From positions 1-33,916 of the forward strand of contig JAISKM010000024.1 in the NCBI GenBank assembly GCA_031261285.1: DNA of 33,916 bases, in the 5' to 3' direction. This document shows positions 1 through 7,538 of this stretch, piece by piece. Both the position numbers and the translations under genes were made by a program. The stretch is from Candidatus Symbiothrix sp. (GTDB lineage Bacteria > Bacteroidota > Bacteroidia > Bacteroidales > Azobacteroidaceae). The notes below the pieces were generated by a model. That model was not told where the DNA came from and searched no databases. It was given only the letters and a program-made list of their open reading frames with translations. Position 1 is the stretch's first letter, and each line of letters starts with the position of its first letter.

Positions 1-549
1 CGTTTTTTCGGTTGATGTAAACCACTTGAGCGTCCCCTGAATGTAGGGGATTTCTAATCCTTTAAAAGTGTAATGCAAGACAGACGCCATTGATTCGATG
101 TCTTCGATTGAAAAAATGCCTTCCTTAACGCCCTCTCTCAAAATGGCTTGGATGTAATTTATTTCCCGGATGTCAAAACTTTTGCGCACCGTTTCAATTT
201 TCCAAATATCGCGGAAAAAAGAAGCGCGCAATGTTCCGTTCCGAATCACTAACCGTTTAAGAACCTCAAACCGCGTATAAATAAATTCCAAGAGTTTTTT
301 ATCGGCGGGCATTTCTTTATCTACCACCTCTTCCAGCGATTCATAGAGTTGCTTCAGTTCCGATTCAATCACCGCGTGATAAATTTCCTCCTTACTATTG
401 AAGTAGGTATACAGCGTGCGGCGACCTTTTTTGGACGCGATGGCAATATCGTTCATAGTCGTATTTTCCACCCCTGTCTTTGCAAACAACCGGCGAGCCA
501 CGTCTATCAGCGTATCTCTCGTATTTTTTACTACTATACCATCTTCCAT
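1..549 (-). CDS. TetR/AcrR-family transcriptional regulator (3' end beyond window)
   Basis: The reverse strand from 549 is open to the window edge (183 codons, no stop seen), so the C-terminus is missing. Residues about 8-55 form a TetR_N helix-turn-helix: a first helix LIDVARRLFAKTG, then TTMNDIAIASKKGRRTLYTYF, the TetR recognition helix ending in the usual TLYTYF, followed by SKEEIYHAV. The rest is helical, as in TetR ligand-binding domains, but shows no recognisable ligand signature. ATG at 549 was chosen because it follows a well-formed Bacteroidetes promoter at 567-600 by a short leader and no in-frame ATG lies upstream. Transcription diverges from the initiator tRNA. Family members usually repress a nearby gene and themselves; the target here is unknown, probably downstream on the minus strand outside the window. 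Confidence 0.9.
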   Translation of the reverse strand, partial: MEDGIVVKNTRDTLIDVARRLFAKTGVENTTMNDIAIASKKGRRTLYTYFNSKEEIYHAVIESELKQLYESLEEVVDKEMPADKKLLEFIYTRFEVLKRLVIRNGTLRASFFRDIWKIETVRKSFDIREINYIQAILREGVKEGIFSIEDIESMASVLHYTFKGLEIPYIQGTLKWFTSTEKT

Positions 550-566
550 ATCGTCCAAATATGATG

Positions 567-600
567 CAAATTTACGACAAAATTTGGCTTTTGCAAAAAA
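567..600 (-). promoter_or_regulatory. Promoter of the TetR gene (-7/-33)
   Basis: On the minus strand the -7 box TAAATTTG (567-574) follows a TTTTTTG -33 element (594-600) at exactly 19 nt. The predicted transcript start leaves a leader of about 10 nt before ATG 549. Confidence 0.7.
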
Positions 601-635
601 TAAATACAAAAAGTGGTTAAAAAAGTGCAAAAAAC

Positions 636-665
636 TTGTTTATCCGGAAAAATGTCGTACCTTTG
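636..665 (+). promoter_or_regulatory. Promoter of the initiator tRNA gene
   Basis: TTG (636-638), exactly 19 nt, then TACCTTTG (658-665). This is the best -33/-7 match in the window, and the tRNA begins only 10 nt after the -7 box. Confidence 0.8.
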
Positions 666-675
666 TACTCGAAAT

Positions 676-748
676 CGCGGGGTGGAGCAGTTGGTAGCTC
701 GCCAGGCTCATAACCTGGAGGTCATTGGTTCGAGTCCGGTCCCCGCAA
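676..748 (+). tRNA. Initiator tRNA-fMet (CAU)
   Basis: The cloverleaf is complete. Acceptor positions 676-682 pair with 741-747; the D stem is GAGC/GCTC; the anticodon stem CCAGG (702-706)/CCTGG (714-718) encloses CTCATAA with anticodon CAT at 709-711; the T arm is GGTTCGAGTCC. Initiator rather than elongator identity rests on the unpaired C1-A72 end (676/747) and the A11-U24 pair (686/699), both hallmarks of bacterial initiators. The CCA end is not encoded (748 is followed by CT). One oddity: the three G-C pairs normal at 29-31/39-41 are only two here, because position 29-41 is A-U (704/716). Confidence 0.95.
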
Positions 749-753
749 CTAAA

Positions 754-785
754 ACGTAGGGGTTGAACATTTGCCACCCCAACGT
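754..785. terminator. Possible bidirectional terminator between tRNA-fMet and rmlD
   Basis: ACGT, one A·A mismatch and GGGGT (754-763) pair with ACCCC, A and ACGT (776-785). It is followed by ATTTT on the plus strand and by TTTT on the minus strand. It lies between two convergent genes. The stem is imperfect and the T runs are short. Confidence 0.4.
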
Positions 786-805
786 ATTTTCAATCCCTAC
801 GATGT

Positions 806-1660
806 TCAGTTGCATTTCTCAAGGCTCTCCTCCCATTTTGGAACAACAAGCCCAAACGTCTTTTTGATTTTGCTTTTGTCTAAGACGCTATACATCGGAC
901 GCGCCGCCTTTGTGGGGTATTCTGAGGTTGGAATCGGCTTGATGTCACAATCCAGACCAGCTAATTCGACGATTTTTCGCGTGAAATCATACCATGTCGT
1001 CACACCCTCGTTGCTGTAATGATAGATGCCTGCCGGAAAAGTCTGTTCGCGTTCGGAAAAAGCAATGATAGACACAATCGCTTGCGCCAAATCGGCGGCG
1101 TAGGTTGGCGTGCCCGTTTGGTCGCACACTACGTTCAACGTGTCGCGCTCGGCTGCCAAACGCCGCATCGTCTTAACAAAATTGGTACCGTAAGCCGAAT
1201 ACAGCCACGCCGTGCGAATGACAATACTCTCCGGACAAGCCTTCAAAAGTACTTGCTCGCCTGCTAATTTGCTTTTCCCATACACCGATTGCGGATTCAC
1301 GGCATCCGTCTCTTTGTAAGGCGTATGTGCTTGACCGTCAAACACATAGTCGGTCGACACATGAATCACGCGCGCTTTATGTGCGTGCGCCGCCTCTCCC
1401 AAATTTTGCACGGCATCGCGATTAATTTTGTAACACAACGCCACATCGTCCTCTGCTTTATCCACCGCCGTGTAAGCCGCACAATTCACGACATAATCAA
1501 TGTTATGCTCTGTCAAAAATTGACCTATCTGTTCTTTATTCGTCAAATCCAACGTGTCAACATCTGTTCCAATGAATTGAAATTCAGATTGTTGCCCCAA
1601 TAAATCTCGCAGTTCGCTGCCCAATTGTCCGTTCGCTCCCGTAATTAATACGTGTTTCAT
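806..1660 (-). CDS. rmlD: dTDP-4-dehydrorhamnose reductase (RmlD)
   Basis: This 284-residue protein of the extended short-chain dehydrogenase family would reduce dTDP-4-keto-L-rhamnose to dTDP-L-rhamnose with NAD(P)H, the last step of activated rhamnose synthesis for surface polysaccharide. The N-terminal Rossmann motif is GANGQLG (residues 8-14). The catalytic YxxxK is in VYGKSKLAGEQ (about 128-132), after the family sequence STDYVFDG. The C-terminal substrate-binding part has the RmlD sequence TAARPMYSVLDKSK. Length matches the family (about 280-300). The other rml genes are not nearby, so it stands alone here. Its start follows a -7 box (1685-1692) that mirrors the sufE promoter. The last codons lie next to a 7-bp inverted repeat (764-770/802-808). 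Confidence 0.93.
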   Translation of the reverse strand: MKHVLITGANGQLGSELRDLLGQQSEFQFIGTDVDTLDLTNKEQIGQFLTEHNIDYVVNCAAYTAVDKAEDDVALCYKINRDAVQNLGEAAHAHKARVIHVSTDYVFDGQAHTPYKETDAVNPQSVYGKSKLAGEQVLLKACPESIVIRTAWLYSAYGTNFVKTMRRLAAERDTLNVVCDQTGTPTYAADLAQAIVSIIAFSEREQTFPAGIYHYSNEGVTTWYDFTRKIVELAGLDCDIKPIPTSEYPTKAARPMYSVLDKSKIKKTFGLVVPKWEESLEKCN

Positions 1661-1684
1661 TTGAAAAAAGAAATTATTTTAGCA

Positions 1685-1692
1685 CAAAGGTA
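1685..1692 (-). promoter_or_regulatory. -7 box of rmlD
   Basis: TACCTTTG on the minus strand, 24 nt before the rmlD ATG. No TTG sits at the -33 position; that space is filled by the AGTTATG repeats. Confidence 0.6.
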
Positions 1693-1698
1693 CGAAAT

Positions 1699-1719
1699 AG
1701 TTATGAGTTATGAGTTATT
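1699..1719 (+). repeat. Heptanucleotide tandem repeat AGTTATG, 3 units
   Basis: Units at 1699-1705, 1706-1712 and 1713-1719 (the last ends in T instead of G). The same unit, with the same flank including a -7 box, recurs at 6767-6815. Confidence 0.85.
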
Positions 1720-1728
1720 TTTTTTTCG

Positions 1729-1736
1729 TACCTTTG
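1729..1736 (+). promoter_or_regulatory. -7 box of sufE
   Basis: TACCTTTG, 16 nt before ATG 1753, with the frequent CG just upstream. No clear -33 TTG; the region is heptamer repeat and T run. Confidence 0.65.
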
Positions 1737-1752
1737 CACAAATATTTTGAAA

Positions 1753-2184
1753 ATGATGAAAACAATCAACCAAATACAGGACGAAATCATCGCCGAATTT
1801 GCGGTGTTTGACGACTGGATGGATAAATATGCGCTGCTGATTGAGATGGGCAACGAGTTGCCGCCGTTGGACGCGCAATACAAAACGCCGGGCAACCTGA
1901 TTGAGGGTTGCCAAAGCCGCGTGTGGTTGCAAGCCGACTATGTGGACGGAAAAGTGATGTTTCAAGGCGAAAGCGATGCCGTGATTGTCAAAGGCATCGT
2001 GTCGTTGCTTATTCGCGTGCTTTCGGGGCACACGCCCGACGAAATTCTTACTGCCGACCTCTATTTTATTGAGGCAATCGGATTGAAAGAGCACCTTTCG
2101 CCCACGCGCTCCAACGGCTTGGTGTCGATGCTTAAACAGATGAAACTCTACGCGTTAGCTTTCAAAAGTAAATCTGCTAACTAA
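1753..2184 (+). CDS. sufE: SufE-like cysteine desulfuration protein
   Basis: SufE accepts persulfide sulfur from a SufS-type cysteine desulfurase and passes it to the SufBCD scaffold for Fe-S cluster assembly in the cytoplasm. The 143-residue protein has the family sequence PGNLIEGCQSRVWL, with the acceptor cysteine at about residue 53, and the later segment VKGIVSLLIRVLSGHTPDEI. Length and domain are those of a full SufE. I start at ATG 1753 (another ATG follows at 1756) rather than at the in-frame TTG at 1747, because ATG is far commoner and the -7 box ends at 1736. No sufS or sufBCD lies in the window. The next gene starts 18 nt downstream on the same strand, so the two are probably co-transcribed. 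Confidence 0.92.
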   Translation: MMKTINQIQDEIIAEFAVFDDWMDKYALLIEMGNELPPLDAQYKTPGNLIEGCQSRVWLQADYVDGKVMFQGESDAVIVKGIVSLLIRVLSGHTPDEILTADLYFIEAIGLKEHLSPTRSNGLVSMLKQMKLYALAFKSKSAN

Positions 2185-2202
2185 ATCGCCGGTCAAACAA
2201 TC

Positions 2203-2793
2203 ATGCGCAAACTAAAAATCACAGAACTCCATCGCATCACGCCGGAAGCTTTCAAACAGACGGAAAAAATCCCGTTGGTGGTGGTATTGGACAATGTGCG
2301 CAGTCTGCATAATGTGGGGTCGGTGTTTCGAACGTCCGACGCTTTCCGGGTGGCAGCGGTCTATTTATGTGGCATCACGGCGACGCCTCCGCAGGCTGAA
2401 ATTCACAAAACGGCGTTGGGCGCAGAAGATTCTGTTGATTGGAAATACTTTGAAAATACCTTGGAGGCGGTGCGCGAACTGAAGGCGGCAGGTTTTCATG
2501 TGGCGGCTGTTGAGCAGGCTGAAAACAGCGTTTCGCTCGAACATTGGGGGGATTCCCGCCTGCGCGGGAATGACAGTCCGTGTCATTGCGGGCGTGACCC
2601 GCAATCCCAAAAATACGCCATCGTTTTGGGTAATGAGGTGCATGGGGTTGATCAGGACGTGATGAACGCCTGCGATTCCTGCATCGAAATTCCGCAATTT
2701 GGCACCAAACACTCTCTCAACGTTTCTGTGACCGCCGGCATCGTGATTTGGACGCTTTTTTTAAAACTTACTTTGGCTATTTCAAAAAAATAA
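2203..2793 (+). CDS. TrmH/SpoU-family RNA 2'-O-methyltransferase with in-frame repeat insertion
   Basis: The 196-residue protein is a short SPOUT methyltransferase without an N-terminal RNA-binding domain; members transfer methyl from S-adenosylmethionine to a ribose 2'-OH of tRNA or rRNA. SpoU motif 1 is [21 protein letters not shown] (about 26-46, with the conserved N and R), motif 2 is [10 protein letters not shown] (about 139-148) and motif 3 is [20 protein letters not shown] (about 162-181), which together form the trefoil-knot cofactor site. Residues 117-136 (DSRLRGNDS...RDPQSQ) are foreign to the family and come from two palindromic repeats (2551-2608) inserted in frame before motif 2. 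The insert lies in a loop and leaves all motifs intact, so the enzyme may still work. The ribBA promoter overlaps its last codons. Exact RNA target unknown. Confidence 0.88.
   Translation: MRKLKITELHRITPEAFKQTEKIPLVVVLDNVRSLHNVGSVFRTSDAFRVAAVYLCGITATPPQAEIHKTALGAEDSVDWKYFENTLEAVRELKAAGFHVAAVEQAENSVSLEHWGDSRLRGNDSPCHCGRDPQSQKYAIVLGNEVHGVDQDVMNACDSCIEIPQFGTKHSLNVSVTAGIVIWTLFLKLTLAISKK
2551..2608 (+). repeat. Two REP-like palindromes inserted in frame in the methyltransferase gene
   Basis: The first is GATTCCCGCC-TG-CGCGGGAATGAC (2551-2574); the second starts GTCATTGCGGGC and ends GACCCGCAATCCC (2582-2608). Each is a GC-rich palindrome. Together they add 20 codons without a stop. Related copies: 5218-5264 (first type); 6716-6743 and 13416-13462 (second type). 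Confidence 0.85.
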
Positions 2794-2803
2794 ACTACCT
2801 TTG
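2772..2803 (+). promoter_or_regulatory. Promoter of ribBA
   Basis: TTTG (2772-2775), 20 nt, TACCTTTG (2796-2803). It overlaps the last codons and stop of the upstream methyltransferase gene. ATG 2809 is only 5 nt beyond the -7 box, so the mRNA should be leaderless or nearly so. Confidence 0.7.
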
Positions 2804-2808
2804 TGTCC

Positions 2809-4029
2809 ATGAAACTCAATACAATAGAAGAAGCAATAGAAGATTTTAAGGCAGGGAAATTCCTGATTGTGGTGGACGATGAAGATCGCGAAAATGAGGG
2901 CGATTTCATCATTGCGGCAGAAAAAATCACGCCGGAGAAAGTCAATTTTATGATGACTTACGGTCGCGGTCTGCTCTGCGCTCCCATCACGGAGGAGCGC
3001 TGCCAAGAATTGGAATTGGACATGCAGACGTCCAAAAATACGTCGATTTACGACACACCATTCACGATTACGGTCGATAAACTGGGGGACGGATGCACCA
3101 CAGGCGTGTCGATGTTTGACCGTGCAGAAACGATTCGCTCACTGGCAAATCCTGCTACAAAGCCCGAAGAATTAGGGCGTCCGGGGCATGTGAATCCATT
3201 ACGTGCACGTTCTCGCGGCGTTTTACGTCGCGCCGGTCACACGGAGGCGACGATTGACTTAGCGCGGTTGGCCGGACTGTATCCCGCCGGCGCACTGATT
3301 GAAATCATCAACCCCGACGGCACGATGGCACGCTTGCCGCAGTTGATGGAAGTTGCCAAACAATTTGACATCAAAATCATTTCGATTGAAGCATTGATTG
3401 CCTACCGCCTGAAACAGGAATCGCTGATCGAACGCGGCGAAGCCGTGAATATGCCGACGCAATTCGGTCATTTCAAACTCATCCCGTTTCGTCAAAAATC
3501 ATCCGGTCTGGAACACATAGCCTTGGTGAAAGGCGATTGGAAACCCGGTGAGCCGGTGTTGGTGCGCATGCACTCGTCCTGCATGACGGGCGATATTTTT
3601 GCGTCCATGCGTTGCGAGTGTGGCGAACAACTCCACAAGTCCATGCAGATGATTGAACAGGAAGGTCGCGGCGCAATCGTTTACCTCAGTCAAGAAGGTC
3701 GTGGCATCGGGTTTATGGAAAAAATGAAAGCCTACAAACTCCAAGAAAAAGGCTTGGACACGGTGGACGCGAATCTACACCTCGGACACGATTCGGACGA
3801 ACGCGATTACGGTATTGGCGCCCAAATCCTGCGCGAAATAGGCGTGTCCAAAATTCGCTTAATCACTAACAATCCCGCCAAAAAAGCAGGATTAGAAGGT
3901 TACGGACTCGAAATTGTCGAAAACGTCCCCATCGAAATCACTCCCAACCCCTACAACGAAGCCTATATGCGCACCAAAAAAGAGCGCATGGGACACCTGC
4001 TACCGAGCTATTCATTCCTAACGGAATGA
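2809..4029 (+). CDS. ribBA: RibBA: dihydroxybutanone-phosphate synthase / GTP cyclohydrolase II
   Basis: This fused enzyme of 406 residues supplies both precursors of riboflavin. The N-terminal half converts ribulose 5-phosphate to 3,4-dihydroxy-2-butanone 4-phosphate (acidic metal-binding loop [11 protein letters not shown], about 23-33; [14 protein letters not shown], about 145). The C-terminal half opens GTP; its zinc cysteines are C258, C269 and C271 in [16 protein letters not shown], followed by GRGIG and [17 protein letters not shown]. Both halves look complete and the length is normal. The start is ATG 2809; the in-frame GTG at 2803 belongs to the -7 box and is unlikely. No FMN-riboswitch-like leader is possible because the promoter leaves almost no 5' leader. 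The next gene overlaps the stop by 4 nt (ATGA). Confidence 0.96.
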   Translation: MKLNTIEEAIEDFKAGKFLIVVDDEDRENEGDFIIAAEKITPEKVNFMMTYGRGLLCAPITEERCQELELDMQTSKNTSIYDTPFTITVDKLGDGCTTGVSMFDRAETIRSLANPATKPEELGRPGHVNPLRARSRGVLRRAGHTEATIDLARLAGLYPAGALIEIINPDGTMARLPQLMEVAKQFDIKIISIEALIAYRLKQESLIERGEAVNMPTQFGHFKLIPFRQKSSGLEHIALVKGDWKPGEPVLVRMHSSCMTGDIFASMRCECGEQLHKSMQMIEQEGRGAIVYLSQEGRGIGFMEKMKAYKLQEKGLDTVDANLHLGHDSDERDYGIGAQILREIGVSKIRLITNNPAKKAGLEGYGLEIVENVPIEITPNPYNEAYMRTKKERMGHLLPSYSFLTE

Positions 4030-5459
4030 AAAACAGGAATGCAATAACGCTAGTGTTGTTTGTGCTGTTCGTCAGCACTCAATCGGCTGTTGCTCAATGG
4101 CATACAGATAATAATCCGTTAGACAGCTTGCCTGCTTCCAAACTGATGATGCAGATGCGCGAAAAACCGGTTTTTAATTGGACGATGCGTGGAGCGGAGC
4201 TGTTTTTTAACGATTATATTCCTGTTGTGGGCGATTCTGCACGCTTTGAGGCGGGTCCGATTACCACGCTGGTGAGCCATAATGCGCTGGAAGGACTGCG
4301 TTTTCGCTTGGGTGGGGCGACCACAGTCCGGTTAAATCGTCAACTGTTTGCCGAGGGCTACTTGGCTTATGGATTGGACGATGAAAAACTGAAAGGCGAT
4401 TTGCTGCTGGAATACGCGTTTGAAAAGAAGAAAAAATACCGCCGGGAATATCCGTTGCACTACTTGCGTGCAGAATATAAATACGATGTCAACCCCATTG
4501 GACAACTTTACGTCGATCGAAGTTATGACAATGTGTTTTCGCTACTTAAACGCAAGTCAGACCGGCTGTTAACGTATACGCAGACAGCAGAATTGTCCTA
4601 TTTTCAGGAGTATTCCAACGGTTGGAGCTACGGCATCGCGGCGCGTCATCAGACGGAATGGGCAACAGAATATGTGCCGTTCAATGAAATTCAATCCGAT
4701 GGGTCAATCGTTCCTCTCGACCATTACCGGACTTCAGAGATCGAATTTAAACTGCGGTGGGCACGCAATGAGAAATTTCGCTTTTCGCGCAGGCGTCGCT
4801 ACTCGTTGATGAATGCGACGGTGATTGAACTGACAAATACCGTTGCACTAAAAAATGTGTTAGGTTCTGACTATCAATACAATAGCACCGAGTTGAGCGT
4901 TCATAAACGGTTGGAGTTGTCGGCGTTCGGCTTTGTAAACATACACGGCCGAGCAGGTCAAATCTGGGGGGACGTGCCGTATCCATTGCTATTTATGCCT
5001 CGCACCAGTCTGGCTTATGCACTTGCCGGGTCGGAAGCGTTTGCTTTGCTGGATCCGATGGAATTTATGAGCGATCGTTTTGTCTCGTGGAATGTGCAAT
5101 ATCACCTGAATGGTCTGCTGTTTAATCGCCTCCCGCTATTCAATCAATTGAAATGGCACGAAGTAGCGGCACTGCAAATTTGGCATGGTGATTTGAGCGA
5201 TAAAAATAATCCTCAAGCCGTCATTCCCACTCAGGCGATTGTCATTCCCGCGCAGGCGGGAACCACAACCACAAATGCCCTGTTTCTCTTCCCCGAAAAA
5301 ACGTACAGAATGGGCAGCACGCCTTACATGGAATTGAGTTTTGGGATTGAACACATTTTCAAATTCCTGCGTGTCGACTATGTCCGACGCCTCACATTTC
5401 GCAATCATCCGGGCACACCAAACGATGGTGTGCGCATGAGTACGGTATTTTCTTTCTAA
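4026..5459 (+). CDS. DUF5686-like outer-membrane barrel protein with in-frame repeat insertion
   Basis: This 477-residue exported protein has a cleavable signal peptide (about 1-23, hydrophobic [15 protein letters not shown] then QW). The rest alternates like an outer-membrane beta-barrel and ends in VFSF with a terminal aromatic residue. Segments such as [42 protein letters not shown] and [28 protein letters not shown] resemble the C-terminal part of the Bacteroidetes DUF5686 family; the carboxypeptidase-like N-domain of longer members is absent. Function is not established. Residues 399-412 ([14 protein letters not shown]) are the translation of a palindromic repeat at 5218-5264, in what is probably an extracellular loop. 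It overlaps ribBA by ATGA, so it is translationally coupled, with no obvious functional link to riboflavin. Confidence 0.75.
   Translation: MKNRNAITLVLFVLFVSTQSAVAQWHTDNNPLDSLPASKLMMQMREKPVFNWTMRGAELFFNDYIPVVGDSARFEAGPITTLVSHNALEGLRFRLGGATTVRLNRQLFAEGYLAYGLDDEKLKGDLLLEYAFEKKKKYRREYPLHYLRAEYKYDVNPIGQLYVDRSYDNVFSLLKRKSDRLLTYTQTAELSYFQEYSNGWSYGIAARHQTEWATEYVPFNEIQSDGSIVPLDHYRTSEIEFKLRWARNEKFRFSRRRRYSLMNATVIELTNTVALKNVLGSDYQYNSTELSVHKRLELSAFGFVNIHGRAGQIWGDVPYPLLFMPRTSLAYALAGSEAFALLDPMEFMSDRFVSWNVQYHLNGLLFNRLPLFNQLKWHEVAALQIWHGDLSDKNNPQAVIPTQAIVIPAQAGTTTTNALFLFPEKTYRMGSTPYMELSFGIEHIFKFLRVDYVRRLTFRNHPGTPNDGVRMSTVFSF
5218..5264 (+). repeat. REP-like palindrome inserted in frame in the DUF5686-like gene
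   Basis: A half copy starting TCATTCCC (5221) is followed by a full palindrome GTCATTCCCGC-GCAG-GCGGGAAC (5241-5263). This is the first-type repeat seen at 2551-2574, in the opposite orientation. It reads as [14 protein letters not shown] without disturbing the frame. Confidence 0.85.
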
Positions 5460-5470
5460 CCGGGATTAAT

Positions 5471-6709
5471 TTAGTGTATCGCCTGCAAAATATCCGCCTT
5501 CAAATCTTCTAAATTTTCCAAGCCGACAGAGAGGCGAAGCATGTTGGACGGCACGCAAACCATCTTTTTCAAAGCATCACTCAATGTACCGTAAATAGTA
5601 GATAACGGATGGATAATCAGTGACTTATTGTCGTAGATATTGGTGGCGCGACGGATGACTTTCAGCTTATTCATAAACTCAAAGCAAGCCGTTTGGTCTT
5701 TTAACGCAAACGTCAACATCGAACCGGGGTATTCACCAAATTGTTCGCAACTCAACTTGTAAAAGGGGTCGGCCGGCAATCCGTTGTAATTCACATGGTG
5801 CACGCCCGGAACGGTTTGCAGAAATTCCGCCAACTGTTTACATGTATGCGACGAGCGTTCAAAGCGCAAAGCGAGTGTTTCTAATCCAAGGCTTTGTAAA
5901 TGAGCCGTTTGTGGAGCCATGTAAGATCCCATATTGCGCGAAATTTCGCCGCGTAATTTGATGGTAAAGGCTGTTTTGCGCACCATTTTTGCCAGTTCAC
6001 CCAAGCGTGGTGAGTGAGACCAGTCGAATGTTTGGTGGTCAAGAATCAATCCGCCAATGCTGGTTGCCCCACCTGATATGTACTTTGTGCTGGAAGCCAC
6101 TTCGATGTCTACGCCCAACCGTTTGCCGTTAAATTGCGGCCACGGCACAATCGTGGAATCTGCAATCAGCGGTACATTTTTCTTGTGAGCCAGTTCCGAA
6201 AGTGCCTTTAAATCAGCCACTTCCATGTGTGGATTGGTAATGATTTCCGTAAAAACGGCACACGTTTTATCATCAATATTTTTGTCCACTTCCGCCGGAT
6301 TCAGCATGTCGCAAAAACGCACTTCCACACCAAACGCTTTCAGCGTGATGTAAAACAATGAAAATGTATTGCCAAACAGATGGGAGGTCGTCACGATATT
6401 GCTGCCCGCATAAGCGATCGTCAAAAACGTGTTGGAGATTGCTGCCATACCGGAAGATACCGCGAGAACGTGCTCTGCGCCACTAATTTGTTTCACGCGC
6501 TCCTCAAACGCTTCCACCGTAGGATTAGAAATACGCGAATAGGTGTGCATCCCCGATTTGCCGAGAAACGCCTGTTCCATCTCTTCCGCAGTGTCAAATT
6601 CAAACGCAGCACCGGCATAAATAGGCATCGAGATAGAACCATGCACATCTTTCAAATGAAAACGCTGGTTCAAAATCACTGTCGACACATCTTTTTCTGT
6701 TTCTTTCAT
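5471..6709 (-). CDS. Cys/Met-metabolism PLP-dependent enzyme (O-acetylhomoserine sulfhydrylase or gamma-lyase type)
   Basis: This 412-residue fold-type I PLP enzyme belongs to the Cys/Met metabolism family (MetB/MetY/MetC/MGL). The PLP lysine is K209 in ASSTKYISGGATSIGGLI; the phosphate-binding region is VLAVSSGMAAIS, and the substrate arm carries TYSRISNPTVEAFEERV. Family members make homocysteine from activated homoserine and sulfide, or break C-S bonds with release of ammonia and a keto acid; sequence alone does not separate these. I place the start at ATG 6709 (MKETEKDV). An in-frame ATG 27 nt upstream (6736) would add MGQARNDKT, which is merely the translation of a REP-like repeat (6716-6743). 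The promoter -7 box is at 6767-6774. It converges on the DUF5686-like gene with only 11 nt between stops. Confidence 0.88.
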   Translation of the reverse strand: MKETEKDVSTVILNQRFHLKDVHGSISMPIYAGAAFEFDTAEEMEQAFLGKSGMHTYSRISNPTVEAFEERVKQISGAEHVLAVSSGMAAISNTFLTIAYAGSNIVTTSHLFGNTFSLFYITLKAFGVEVRFCDMLNPAEVDKNIDDKTCAVFTEIITNPHMEVADLKALSELAHKKNVPLIADSTIVPWPQFNGKRLGVDIEVASSTKYISGGATSIGGLILDHQTFDWSHSPRLGELAKMVRKTAFTIKLRGEISRNMGSYMAPQTAHLQSLGLETLALRFERSSHTCKQLAEFLQTVPGVHHVNYNGLPADPFYKLSCEQFGEYPGSMLTFALKDQTACFEFMNKLKVIRRATNIYDNKSLIIHPLSTIYGTLSDALKKMVCVPSNMLRLSVGLENLEDLKADILQAIH

Positions 6710-6715
6710 TGTCTT

Positions 6716-6743
6716 GTCATTGCGGGCTTGACCCACAATCTCC
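6716..6743 (+). repeat. REP-like repeat (second type) in the leader of the PLP-enzyme gene
   Basis: It runs GTCATTGCGGGC, TTGACCC, ACAATCTCC, close to the copies at 2582-2608 and 13416-13462. It lies in the predicted 5' leader, just upstream of ATG 6709. Confidence 0.75.
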
Positions 6744-6766
6744 TTAATTAATGTTTAATTATGCGG

Positions 6767-6774
6767 CAAAGTTA
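6767..6774 (-). promoter_or_regulatory. -7 box of the PLP-enzyme gene
   Basis: TAACTTTG on the minus strand. It is embedded in the same CGAAAT + AGTTATG module as the rmlD -7 box (1685-1718 versus 6767-6800, one mismatch). Predicted leader about 50 nt. Confidence 0.55.
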
Positions 6775-6780
6775 CGAAAT

Positions 6781-6815
6781 AGTTATGAGTTATGAGTTAT
6801 AAGTTATGAGTTTTT
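6781..6815 (+). repeat. Heptanucleotide tandem repeat AGTTATG, 4 units plus a partial
   Basis: Units at 6781, 6788, 6795 (AGTTATA) and 6802, then AGTTTTT. It fills the space between the marC stop (6827) and the -7 box of the PLP gene. Confidence 0.85.
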
Positions 6816-6826
6816 TTGCGTAAATT

Positions 6827-7498
6827 TTAAAAGACAGTGATGCCAAACGCTTTGCCGATGCCGGAAAGGATGATTTGGATGCCGATGCAGAATGTGATGA
6901 AGGCGATGAGTTTGTTGATGATCATCATGCCGACGGGACCCAATTTGCGATTGATTTTTGAGCCTTCACGCACCACCAAATACAGGATAATGAGCTGCAA
7001 AATAATGGCGACAATGAGTATCAGGTAATCGATGCCGGTGAGGAGGTAGTCTGCTTTTTCGGCCGTTGCCATCAAAGTGAAAATGACCGAGATGGTACCG
7101 GGACCAAGACAAATAGGGAACGAGATCGGATAAAAAAGTTTACGTGTGAGGTTGGTTTCGCGCACCTGACCGCCTTCCTGTTTGTCCGCTTTTTCATTGC
7201 CGGCATCCGAATTGTTGAGCCATTCCAATCCCGTTTTGCAAATCACAACACCACCCCCAATTTGAATTGCAGGTACAGCCAAACCGAACATCAGCATCAC
7301 CAAATGTCCCGCTAAAACGGTCACAATGCCAATCACCAGGCAATTTCGAAAAATCGCTTGATTGTATTGTTTGCGCTCTTTATCGGAAACGTCGCCAAAA
7401 TAGCCATTGACAATAATACCGCTTCCGATGGGGTCAATCACCGGAAACAATGCCGCGAAACAAGTCGCAAAAAACAAAATAAATTGGTGCACTTCCAT
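6827..7498 (-). CDS. MarC-family integral membrane protein
   Basis: This 223-residue protein is almost entirely hydrophobic, with about six membrane helices. It has MarC-family features: FATCFAALFPVIDPIGSGIIV in helix 1, AVPAIQIGGGVVICKTGLEWL in the middle, FPICLGPGTISVIFTL opening the second half, and a final helix INKLIAFITFCIGIQIILSGI. MarC proteins (UPF0056) are inner-membrane proteins of unknown transport role; the old link with multiple antibiotic resistance has not held up. The start is ATG 7498 (MEVHQFIL). The longer in-frame extension to 7546 (MYNVRAGNPCLYEIKK) is a translated palindrome (7511-7537) and overlaps the preceding gene's stop. No -7 box precedes it, so it is probably co-transcribed with the M16 gene 40 nt upstream. 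Confidence 0.9.
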   Translation of the reverse strand: MEVHQFILFFATCFAALFPVIDPIGSGIIVNGYFGDVSDKERKQYNQAIFRNCLVIGIVTVLAGHLVMLMFGLAVPAIQIGGGVVICKTGLEWLNNSDAGNEKADKQEGGQVRETNLTRKLFYPISFPICLGPGTISVIFTLMATAEKADYLLTGIDYLILIVAIILQLIILYLVVREGSKINRKLGPVGMMIINKLIAFITFCIGIQIILSGIGKAFGITVF

Positions 7499-7510
7499 TT
7501 TTTTTATTTC

Positions 7511-7537
7511 GTAGAGGCAGGGGTTACCTGCCCTTAC
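7511..7537. repeat. Palindromic repeat between the M16 and marC genes
   Basis: GGCAGG (7516-7521) pairs with CCTGCC (7527-7532) around a 5-nt loop, with GTA/TAC at the outer ends. It resembles other GTAGGGGC-type palindromes in the window (10654-10691, 31053-31075). It begins 2 nt from the M16 stop codon. Confidence 0.6.
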
Positions 7538-7538
7538 A

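Larger units (their letters stand above)
1685..1736. repeat. Inverted repeat carrying two back-to-back -7 boxes
   Basis: CAAAGGTACGAAA (1685-1697) is the exact reverse complement of TTTCGTACCTTTG (1724-1736). Each arm contains one -7 box (rmlD leftward, sufE rightward), and the space between them is a heptamer repeat plus a T run. The boxes are 36 nt apart, so two polymerases are unlikely to bind at once. Confidence 0.75.

Noticed and set aside
349..697. Plus-strand frames opposite the TetR gene and into the tRNA
   Set aside because: They run antisense to a clear TetR domain and across the tRNA promoter and gene.
2760..2808. FMN riboswitch before ribBA
   Set aside because: The promoter leaves a leader of almost no length and no riboswitch core is present.
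6710..6736. N-terminal extension of the PLP enzyme (MGQARNDKT)
   Set aside because: It translates a REP-like repeat found elsewhere outside genes; the family start fits ATG 6709.
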